From: Rhyzopertha dominica
Taxonomy: Eukaryota > Arthropoda > Insecta > Coleoptera > Bostrichidae
Length of the DNA stretch: 64,000 nucleotides
Reading direction: 5' to 3'
Assembly (NCBI GenBank): GCA_025024175.1
Contig: QCXZ01000001.1
Coordinates: 6,696,001 to 6,760,000 of the forward strand
The position numbers and the translations under genes are program-made. Position 1 is the stretch's first letter. The number at the start of each line of letters is the position of its first letter. This document shows positions 11,364 to 23,300 of the stretch, in pieces. A model generated the notes under the pieces. The model saw only the letters and a program-made list of their open reading frames with translations, made no database searches and was not told the DNA's origin.

Positions 11364-14300
11364 CTGTAAAGAGAACTTTTATTAAGAAAGAAAAATGTAG
11401 TGGATTGTCAATGATACAGTTTTTCTTCTGCAAAAAGCTTCAAAGGAATGTTTGGGTTTTCTATGCTGATCGTTGTTTCTGATTTATGTTGAACTTTTAT
11501 GAAAGACTAAAAAAAAGAATAATGCATGAGTAAGGGAGAAACTATATGGTTTTAGGTTCAATCTCACCAAGTTTTCTAACAAAATGTGCCTCTTCAATCT
11601 GGTGGCCACTACAGGATAATCTTTCGACAAAGAATACAAAGTTCTCGTTTCTATAGATAATAAATCAACAGCGGTGCCAGCTGTGATTGAAATCATGCTC
11701 CTTGTGCTTGCTATGTCGTCAATATTACCAAACATACTAAAACAAATTGTTTGTAACGCCCATTCTTATTTAAATCATAAACTAACCATCCTCTTTTCAG
11801 TGTAGTAAAAGTAGATCCATCCGGCCCTTTAGCCACAGCTTCTCCCTTGTGCACTATGTACACTGTGCTAATTATATCATTCAGCTTAATTACAGGTGTG
11901 TCCTTCAAGAAATACTTTTCTTCTAAGTGTGTTCCGAGCTTGCGGAAGAAAGATCTGTTAAGATCCGTGAAAATTGGCACTTTTAACATGGTCTGCTCAT
12001 ACAGGGATAGAATACTGTCTTGTTGGAGGGCCTGGTGGCATTTCTTCAGTATCTTATTTGCCTTCAGTCCGTGAGTCCTTTGCCACAAATACTCGAAATG
12101 ATCGATAGCTCTGCTGAATTGGAAAAAAGGGAGAAAAATAACACTCATTCGCAACAATTTTCTTTTTTTTTACTTTTGTAACGATTTCTCGATACGTTCT
12201 CGTTTCATGTACTTTATTAACTGCTTCATGTGCTCCTGATACAAAGTCAGGTTAATGTTGATACTGGCTATGCTACTGGAGATTACCACCAGGACATACG
12301 TGAACGTAAAATAACCTGGAACGGATGGATAATTGAAGTGTTTATTAAACCGTCAAATAGCAAGATTCACCTGCAATGATTGCAAATATAATAAAGTACA
12401 TCTCGGAAGATTGCTGGGCTTGGATATCACCAAACCCAACGTTCAAACAGGTCGCTGCAACCCAATAATAAGCCGTGATGTAGTAAGCTATCGGTGTAGG
12501 TTCTGCAATATTCTCTGTGGAAGACAGCCGTTTACATTTGAATTTCCAAGTGTAAGGTCATTACCTTTCTGAATAAAATGCGACATCCAACTATCTGGCA
12601 TAGGTGATATCATGAGACAACCATCTGAATCCAGTGCAAAATCCGATGTTAATATGATCAAAGAGCTAGCCAGCACATTGAAGAACACAAGACTGATTGG
12701 AATGTACATTAAAACATTCCTGAAAGGTGTCGTTACGAGCTGTGTTCTTTCGTGCACACCAAAACTTACAATAACACAGATTTCGTTTTGAGTATGTCTT
12801 TTTGGAAGTACATGAAAGCATCGGGCAATCTGTACATTTGCAGTAATTTGTTGAAGTTGCAAAAGCCTTGGATGGTGTAGAACGACGAAACTGATCCTGG
12901 ATCATCGTAGTGGACTGCGACGAATAGATATAGCATGTGACCAGTGGGCAGCAGCCCCAACAAATCTCCAAAAAAGCCTCTCTTTAAGTAGTAGAGCGCA
13001 GTGTACTTGGGGTGCGTAACCAGTATGCCTTTTTTGTTGTAGTAGCATACGTGCATTCTGATGTAGCTAGGTGAAGCATTGGCATAGGAGGTAACAAAAT
13101 GTGTTCAGAAATTATTTACTTACATGTCAATATAACCAAAAATATCCAATACATAGCTCCAGTACACAATATTCGGAAAGTAGATGGAGTAAATCATAAT
13201 CGATGGATATAACATCCCAGAAATGAAAGCACATGTGGCCCTGAACATTTCCCAAAACATGATGAAATTACCATCGGGGATTATAGTACGCCGTAGCAGC
13301 ACAGACCTATAAAAAGCATTTAATATCATTCCAGCAAGTAAGATTTACTTCCACATCCAACGGATGGGNAGTATTGTGTCACAAAAAAAGTTTTTATTTG
13401 CTCATTCGCTTTAAAATGGTTGAAAACACAAAAAAACAAAATTTGAGCAAAAAAAAATTCTTGTCTGTGTGTCTGTGGTTTTGTTTGTATACACGATAAC
13501 TTTCGAAAGACTTAATATATGAACTTGAAATATGGCAAACGTATAAATCTCAACTACCCAAAGCAACCTATTGTTTGTGGGGTAAATAGGGTATGGGGTA
13601 AGGGGCGAAATTGGGGGGTAACTATAGTAATGCAACTCTCTTACCGTTTTTACAGCCCTGCAATACTATTTACCTTTCATTTACAGGCACAGTTGGAACG
13701 GCACGCGACCCCTCATAAATCAAACCCTCTCTTTGCGATTTTGCGAATTTCCAGTGCCGGTTTTAAGCCGTTTTAATAGTCGTGTCTTGTTTGTGTAGTG
13801 TATATTATTCTAAGTAGTTTTTAATCATTCAGTTAATAAGAGGTTGCTGTTGCTGTGCTGTGCTGTCTACACCTCAACCAACTGCAGTCAGTGTACTGCT
13901 GACAGATGGCATTGCCATCCTAAATTCTCACTTTAATTATACATAGTTTTAGATGAGTAGCAACATTATTTTGCACAAGCAAAGTATATCTAGTTATAAT
14001 GAAATTTGTAATCTAACTAGACAACATGCACATCTGAGCATTTTTCAATATGCAAAGAAAAATCTCGCATCCTAAATATTTTTATTTTGATTTTTAACAT
14101 TCCTGTAATATTTATATCCTGTGAATATGTTGAATGCTGTTCTAGCCGAAATTTATAAACAATACATTTTAATATTTTTACAATCTTTGAACTATTGGAA
14201 ACATGCGGTTAACGGCTAACATAACTAAATATATAAATAAAAGACAAGTATTTTAAAAGAAAATAATAAGAATATATATTATTTTATCTTAAGCTCTAAA

Positions 14301-17300
14301 TATAAAAAAAATAATTCCATATATCTATTATATTTTTACAAAAAAGTCTAACAAGTTTACACCGACATAACTTAAATATATTAATTATTATCATCATCAC
14401 TACTGTCAAATTCTGAATCACTGCTAGCATCATCATTAACATGTATTATAAAATTTTTAAAATTCGGGGATACATAGCTATTTTCAATTTCAATAATATG
14501 CTTAATACAGCTTTTCCACAGTTCTTTCGTTATACTCTTACCTCTACTCCCGAACTTAAAGGCGGACATGTATTGTTTCTTCGTATTCCTTTTTTAAGCG
14601 TACTGCACACTAATTCAATTGGGTTTAGGACGCCATAATACGGTGGCAAACGCATAACTATATGTCCATGTCCTTTCGCTAGTTCATCAACTCGATACTG
14701 TTTAGGTATGTCGAGATTTTTTATTATTGTCAATAGATCTTTTTTGGTACTTTTTCCATCCGGAATTGTAATTTTATTCTTTTTTATGTAGGTAATCAAT
14801 TATTTACATTTTTTTTGTAGCTGATGTTGGTGTCTTGTTCATTAATTTTGAATGACTATAACAGATCCTGGTGGTAGCCCTGGAAGTAACTGCTGCTGAA
14901 ACCAAGTTTCAAAAAGTGCAGAGTCCATGTCGCAATGGTAGTCAGCAGAACAATTTTGGATCGGTTTCGCTGACAGTAACAAGCCCTTTTCCACCCATCC
15001 ATCACTTCCTCCCGCATGAAGAATTATAATTCTTTTTCCTCTCGAAAGTGGTGCTTGCAAAACGCAGTTATTTGTCCCATCTGTCAGACATTTTTTTATC
15101 AAGTCGTGGGTTTCGTACCATGTTTCATCCAAATATACGATATTTCTCTCATTCTTTTTAGTCGGGTTGATTCCATTATGGACAAACGTTGGTTTAATTT
15201 ACTATAATTAAAACCGATGCTCCTCAAGTATTTTCTGAACCACTATTCGCAATAACTTGCCGTAGTTGGAACTTTATTTTCCTTATACATTTGGTAAATC
15301 ACTTTTTTAGTTTCTATCCCAAGCTCTTTTGATATATTTAGAAATTTCTCCGAAATGCGCGATTTTCTTGAATTGCCTTTATTTTCAATAATATCTCTCA
15401 CAGTCGTGGAGGGGACACCAACCATTTCACTTGTCACTTTTAACGGAGCACTGCACTCTTTTTTTTATCAAAAAATTGTATACATTTTTTATGATTTCTT
15501 TGGCATCTTGGGTAAGGTAACGACGATTCCTCTTGTTCTCTTCAATTTGCACTTCCATGTCAACGTCAGCAACTTCATCCTGAGCGGTGCTTAGAGCAGC
15601 TTTTTCCCAAGGACGGAACATTTTTTGCTTCTCTTGTCTTGCACACAGAAATACTATGACTGAATGCTAGTTTTGGTTTGACCGGTAGAGAATTTTAAAT
15701 AATCCGACCCTGCTTAACCATCTTCCGAAAATCGGACCTAAATTTATGGTAATCCGGTTCTTTGCGGTTACTTGTGAGGGGCCGCCTGCTGTTCGAGATG
15801 AAAGATAAATTTTATTGCAGAGTTGTAATAACGGCAAGAGTTGCATTACTATACCCTTTCTGCAAATTTGTATTTTTTTTTCGTTTTAACTGTGAGTCTG
15901 CGTTCTTATAAATTTTCGGTGCAGCAAACTGTTTAGAAGATATTAGCAAAAAAGCGTCAGTTAAAGAAAACGGTTTTTCCTAAATATCTCCGAATATATT
16001 TAATATATTCAAAAAATAAAAATACCATCATATAGGAAAAAAAGTTTCTCACAAAAAGTGTCTTAGAAAATTTATTCAAACTTTTGACATCTTCGAAATA
16101 TTTCACGAGGACTGTTTGTCTTAGAAAAAATGTGTAGAGAGAAAAAATGCTCAAAACCTGATTACTAATCGTATAGTATAAAAAATAAAAACGTAAATGT
16201 CATTTTGACAATTGGATGTGGAAGTATTAATTCAATTTGCAGCGTTTTTTTTTTGTACCTTGAAAACCGCCACAAACCTATGTTGGAAAACGCCCTTTCA
16301 TAATCAATGCTTCTGGGGTCGAGCTTCTTCTTGGGGAAAACAAACCACGAAATGGACTCTTCTTCTTTGATATCCAGGTATACAACGTTAGAGGTTTTCA
16401 TGAACAATCTTTGAACTGTCTGCATTTCAAACGTAACATCACAAATTAGCAAATTGTTTTGTTGCATAACTTACCAAACTTTTTGAAGTGGCTTCCACTA
16501 GCTCGGTTAATTGTTTATGGATATGTGGGTATTCAGCAAAACACCGTTTGACATCATTTATTGATACTATCATCAAACGTACATGCGTTACAGTTCTAAT
16601 ATTGAAGATGCCGGCTTTCGCTGAAAAAGGCGAATTTTCTTTTTGTTTAGCAGAAAGATTCTTGAAATATTTACCCACTAATGATTCGAAAACACAAAAA
16701 TGCGAATTAGGTCCCAAGACTTTCTCTACCTTCCCTGAGGCTGCTGATATCAACTAAAAACCACAGAATGACAAGAAGAAGTTTTAAGATCCATTAGGCA
16801 TATTTACAATGCAAAAACCTCTCTCGATTATGTACATGTGCTTCGAAATTTCACCAGCATATATAACAATCTCGTTGGGAGGTAAAAAGAGGGTCTGGCA
16901 GTTTACAGTTAATTTTTCGAGGAAATCGTCGTCTATGCTCTGTAAGTAATGTATTATACATATATTCTAACAGCTGTCATTTTGCCTCACCTGAAATACA
17001 GGTAAGGTAGAAAAGGCCTCTTTGTACTTTGCCGATTGCAGTTGCACATATAACGACTGTGAACAGTCATGTACCAATTTCCGCCCTTTGATGATTTTAA
17101 ACCCTTTGTTATACAACCATTGCAAACTCAGGTAATCATTGACACGGTGCTGTATACTCATTAAAATCCGATTACCAATCAAGAAGGTACGAATTATATT
17201 GACAGTTTCCAAATAAATGGCTCTGCAAATAAATACAGTGGCAATTAAAACAAGAGCTAAATTAATTATTAATTTATTTATTATTATATATTTATTATTA

Positions 17301-20300
17301 TAATTATTATTATTTATTTATTTATCCATAATCTCCAAGAGTATACTGGTAATTTTTTTATTTGAATTTAGAAATTTATTTAACTAGTTGTAAGTTTTTA
17401 CATGTTATGAAATGTGCTAAATGCTCTTTAAATCTCACTCCTATAGAATGGCTGATATTTGATAAATGCCTGCTTTGTGTTTTTTATCCTTCAGGTTTCC
17501 TAAAAGATTTTTGACAGTATTATTGGGGGTTAAAGCCAGTTTTAAACGAAGAGGTGTAAGATGCTTTACAACGCCCAAAATTACAAGGGTACAGCCGGAT
17601 ATATATGGAAAATCTGCCCCCGCAGTATTTATACTGGGACTTGGGGGATCATTTGGGGCCAAATAAAAATTATTCAGTCAAAATTTCAGCTCTCTATCTC
17701 AAACAGTTTTCAAGTTTTTCAGAAAAAAACTTTATTTTCGGTTTCATATTATTTTTTTATCTAAAAATTGAAAATTAGTGAATGGCAATTTTTTATAAAT
17801 TCTTATGAGTAAAAGGCATAAAAAAATATTTTTTTATGGTTTCTATAGTAACAGCCGATTTTTAGCGAGAGAAATAAAATTTAAATCTTTACAGTCAAAT
17901 TTTTAGTTCTTAATATCAAGCAGTTGTCAAGTTTTTCAAAAAAACCTTTTTCGGTTTTATAATTTTTCTATTTGTAATATTAAAATTTAGTGAATGACTA
18001 TTTTTTTATGAATTCTTACGAGTAAAAGGCATGAAAAAATATTTTTTTATGATTTCTATATTAACAGCCGATTTTTAGCGAGAGAAATAAAATTTAAATC
18101 TTTTGTTCGAAAACCTTTTTAAAAAGTGTCACTCACCAAATTTTGTCAAAAAATACCTTTTATACTCCACTATACTCCGGAATTTTTTTATATTTTTTTA
18201 AAGTGGTGGAACAATACGAAAAAAATTAAAGTTTTTTTTTCTGTAATCTTGAGCTTATATTTTTTATGGTAAAAAAATATAAAAATTATTTTTTTTACAA
18301 GAAAAGAAACAGAAAATTAAGACATGCTTTACTTCAAATAGTTAAGAGTTTGAAAAATGTTTAAAGTGGCAATAAATAAATCTTGCTTTTTCACACTATT
18401 GGCATTTTTTTTCAGTTTTAGTAGCATAAAAACAAGAAGTTCGATTATAAAAGATATTATATTATAATATTGATATTGTTGAACAAAATTATTGTAAATT
18501 ATTGACATTGGTAAATGTAATAATTTCAAACAAAATTAAACTTTTGATTAATAAACAGACGACTCAATACATCATCATGTTTTACTACTTTTGCCAAGTA
18601 TCTAGCGTGAGATAGAAAATATATGATAGCTGCAATGTGTGAGCAGCATCCAACAATGCGGTTACCATTAGCACAATTACAACAATATCGACTAATTCCA
18701 GAGTTGTCATTCTTATTTGGTTGATAGTCAACAAAACAACGATATGTTTTTGAATTAATGCTCACATGATCTGTCTCAGATATTATCTGTCTCACGCTCG
18801 ATGCTTGGCAAAAATAGTAAAACCTGCTGAAATATTGAGTCGTCTGTTTATTGATCAAAAGGTAATGTTGTAGTGAATGAAGACAGTGACGAAGACTGAA
18901 GTTACTCAGAGTAGTCTTCAATCTATTTCGTTTGAAATTATTACACTTGCCAATGTCAATAATTTATAATAATTTTGTTCAACGATATCAGTATTACAAT
19001 ATATCTTTTGTAATCGAACTTTTTGTTTTTATGATGCTGAAAAAAAAATTGCCAATAGTATGAAAAAACAAGATTTATTTATTGTCTCTAAACATTTTTC
19101 ATTCTCTTAACTATTTTAAGTAAGGTATGTTTAAATTTTCTGTTTCTTATCTAGTGAAGATGTATTTTTGGGAAAAATAATTTTTAGACATTTTTTTTAC
19201 CATAAAATATAAGCGCAAGATTATAAAAAAATTGTTTTTAATTTTTTCGTATTGTTCCACTACTTTAAAATAATCTAAAAAATTCCTGAGTATAGAGTAT
19301 AAAAGACATTTTTTGTCAAAATTTGGTGAGTGACACTTTTCAAAAAGGTTTTCAAACAAAAGATTTAAACTTTATTGTTCTCGCTAAAAATCGGCTGTTA
19401 ATATAGAAATCATAAAAAAAATTTTTTTTCATGCCTTTTACTCGTAAGAATTCATAAAAAAATTGTCATTCAGTAAATTTTAATATTACAAATAGAAAAA
19501 TTATAAAACCGAAAAGAAGGTTTTTTTTGAAAAACTTGACAACTGCTTGATATTAAGAACTGAAAATTTGACTGTATAATTTTTATTTAACACCAAAACG
19601 ATTCCCCAAATCACAACAAAAAAATCTGCGGGGGCAGATTTCCCATATATATCCGGCTATACCCTTTAAAACCTCTTTTAATCAATTTCATTATAGTTCA
19701 ATTGAACACTTACCTTGATCGTCCCGCCAGCATCAATGTTGCAGAATAATCAGACACCAGAAAGCTGAATATTAAAGTTCCGATTATGAAAAACATGAGC
19801 ATCATGTACACTTCATGAATGTTGGCAGCTGTTACATCACCGAACCCCGTAGTCGACACAATGAGCATGGCGCAATACATCGACACTTCGAATGGGTATA
19901 GGTATCGTGTCCCGTTTTCCGCTACGTCCACGGTTGTCAGTTTATTGACCCAGCTAGTTTCAGAGCAGGAACTAGAAAAAAAATCACCTATAGTTTGTTC
20001 GTTTGAGCCCAAAACAGGAGACTTACTCCTTATAGCAGGCTTGCAAATAAAAAAAAGCTGCCATGAAGTACACAATGAAAACAAGGTACAGCACATATTT
20101 GATGCACCTGACAATCGCGACATTAACTCCGAAACTAGTGCTCAGTCGACGCATTACTGATATAACCTGGAAAAAATACGAATTCTGAGGTATAGTACCT
20201 TAAACTTTATGTACCAGCAGAATAATAAAAATACCTGTAGATTAAGAAAATAATCTCCAACTCACCTTGTGAATCTTGAAAAGACGATTTAAATTGAGCA

Positions 20301-23300
20301 GCTTCCATGTAGTCGAAGACAGTGCTAGAGACAGTTGCTTAGCAATCGTATCTAAGGGTAATATGCACAAAATATCCAAAATAAACATGTATTTCCTGCA
20401 CAGTATAGCGAATATTTCGCTGAACTTAGTAATAATAACTACAAAAAACAAAATAAAAATCATCACTTTTGCTAAAACTTCAAGGAATTACCGTTGCCAT
20501 CGACCATTGCAGTAAACATTTGCATGATGACATCAATGGCAAACACAACATCGATCAGTATATCAATCATTGCCATGCTCACGCTCTCCGTCAGGTTGGT
20601 CTTGCTAAATGCAAGGTTATATGGAAAAATGATTGCTACAATAGCCATTACCACCACCACAATATATTCCCATATGGTCAGCAGTATAGATTGCGGCTGC
20701 ATGATCCATGGCCACGTCGTGTGAAGACATATTTCATCTGAATGTTTCATAGTGGTCTCTTGCTAAAAGAGAAATGCCGAATGTTCATTCCTTCTGGAAG
20801 GATAAACTACAACTCACCCTACTCAAAATATATAAATCTGAATATGAACTATATTCCTCCGCTGATGCACTTTTAATGTTAAAGTAACCATCAGAACCGC
20901 GAGGTTCCTCAGTTTTCAACTGTGCCTTTACCAATGTCAAAACTTTCTCTTTTTCACTAAATAAAATGAAAATTTTATTCGATACTCATGTTTAATCTGA
21001 CAAAATTACTTGTTATATTTGTGCTCCTGTTCGGTTTCGGCATTACCAATTTTTTCCTGAAAAAAAAAAAGCAAAAGCCACCATCAATAATTGGTGAACC
21101 ACTAGTAGACTGTTACCTTGATCATTTTGTGAAACATTTCGCTCTGCTTTAACTTGTAATATTCACTGGCGACTTTCCAAAAATCACTTTTATCCAACAG
21201 CTGCAGGACGCAATAACTCGAGGCAGTCACCTAGACAAAAGTTAATTGAACACAAAAACATCATTAACGTTAAAATCTGACCTGCACTGGACTGAATGAG
21301 CTAACGACCAAGCTCGATTCACCCAACAACGTCCCCATGCCAAATGTAAGTATCGAACTTTCATTATCTTCCGCTGAGAGTATCTTCACGGAACCCTGTG
21401 CGATGAATGCCATGTAGTGCTTCTGTTTTCCCTGTTCGTAGATTACTTCGTCCACCGTGTAGTATTCAGTTCGCATGACAGTTGCTACGGCACGTTTGAA
21501 CGCCTCGTTGGCATTTCTTAACAGATACGACTTGAAAAAAATATGTTCATAGAGTGCAAATCAAAAAATGAACAATTACCTGCTCTAGTGCAAACCAATA
21601 TGAATCTAAGAAGACTTCCCTCTTTATTGACGGTGGTAGGGAATTAAAAAGGGCGGAAGATTTTATACCTCCCTGCTTAAACCAAAACGTGATGTAATAG
21701 TCGCTGATCTTTCGTCGTAAACTTCGTGGAATCTTTGTGTCAGTCTGCAATTATATTGAATCTTGTAGTTCCGTTCAAGTGAATAACATAAAACTAATAA
21801 ATGTCTCTTAAAATTGCTGTCAATTGACAATTAAACCCACCAATTAAATTTAAATAAAAATTAATTACAGGGTCTGCAATAAGCAGCTGAAATTGACAAG
21901 AATGATTAAATGAGAGTGCTTAACAAATTAAAAATATTTTTGAAAGACGGTTTATACCAACTTCGTTAATCTAAATGGAACATTAGTTGTAATGTTCGCA
22001 AGATATTTGAATTTCCAATTAATTTGAAAGTTTACAGTATGTAGTGCCTGTCCTAGATATTTTTTATTAATAAATTAGGGCAACTTACAATGTAGTCTTT
22101 TATTAACTGCAGTAGCAAGGCATATTGTGAATGTCGTCGGTAGTTCTCAACCTGCACCGAAGTCCAGGCACCTACATATGTGGCCGTCACAAGGATATAT
22201 CCTAACAGAAGCATTGCTATAGTCAGTAAGCCTTCGCCCAAGTCGTAGCTGTGGATATCACCAAAACTGGAATGTTGGAATGAAATAACGGTAAAGTGTA
22301 CGACAGTTATGTCAGAAATGTACCCCACAGCAGTCATTTGACTCATCGTATAATAAACACACACTGTATACCATTCAGACGGGTTAAACTTATCAACGTC
22401 GTAAAAATTCTCAGCGACTGTGTCGGTCCAGTCTTTGTTTTTATTGCCGTCACATTTCTAAGCATTCCGGAATTGAACAAAATGGAAATACACGTAATCT
22501 GAGACTTACATAACATCCCATATACATCCAGATGCACGAGAAGGAATGGATGACAAGAAACAACAGCATTCCATATTTTTTCCATAAGATTTTGACGTTA
22601 TTGACACCAGCAGTGACAGATGCCACATCTAAATTAACCTAGCTGTTAAAATCATCGTTAAGTAGTTCAAGGTTTACTTACAAAAGTAACGGATCACACG
22701 GTACAATCGGAATATGACGCACGCCAAAATAAAGAACATCAGCCAGCGGATTTCCGTGGGCTTTTGTAAAAACTCGTGGGTTACTGACAATAATGATAGG
22801 ACATCTAAAGTTGCAACGGCTGAAACATTATAAGGCCACTGAATCCCTGTTGTTCAAAGTAAACATAAATATGAATATCGATAGCATTAAACCCTAAATG
22901 AACAGAAAAATTATGTGCATTGCAACTTACCTCTATTGTGTGTGGCGATGTACCTCCTATCGGCAACATGTCTCCAGGTCAAGTGGATCAACAGAGCAAC
23001 TATGTCAACCACAGTGATTACATTACAAGACCAATTAAGCAAGAAAGGCACCATATACTTGCCGAAGTTCGCATCAAACTGAGCCTACACCACGAAAATG
23101 TAATACCTAAACGCACAACCTTAATAAAACGACAGTTTTACCTCGTAACTATACGAAATATACAAGTAGACATTGGCGCAAGCAGCCGTGAACATCCATC
23201 TTATGTTGAAATTGAGGAAGGTAACCAGTTCGCTTATTTCATCCCGTGTGTACAACGGTTGGTGTGATTTCTGCAAAAAAACTGTTTGAAAAGGACAAAA

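Larger units (their letters stand above)
13345..16250. mobile_element. MITE-like element in a channel intron, split by an IS630-like transposon
   Basis: The intron between channel exons 20 and 21 is filled by this element. Its ends carry inverted ACTTCCACATCC / GGATGTGGAAGT. A second copy, inverted, lies at about 33129-33630 and shares the same internal sequence on both sides of the inserted transposon. Copy 1 has roughly 200 bases more near 16000-16210. The true outer limit on the right is uncertain, because similarity runs a little past the inverted motif. It carries no coding capacity of its own. Confidence 0.65.
16259..20762 (-). other. Channel repeat II (residues 555-1102)
   Basis: The unit opens with QETTMKHSDE, joined in phase 0 to the repeat I linker. 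S1-S2 lie in exon 13. S3-S4 (LNLNRLFKIHK) are in exon 14 and S5 in exon 15. The pore is in exon 16 with filter STTGFGD (GFGD residues 791-794, bases 19836-19847). A 2.5-kb intron carrying a foldback transposon separates S6 from the C-linker. The CNBD has VLGPNSHFCVFESLV, then a long polar loop, and Gly-Ile-Phe where the phosphate-binding Arg is expected. It looks degenerate as a ligand site. Confidence 0.8.

Noticed and set aside
17690..18115. CRISPR-like array
   Set aside because: Only two long direct copies (about 220 bases) within a transposon arm in a eukaryotic gene. No short regular repeats or spacers.
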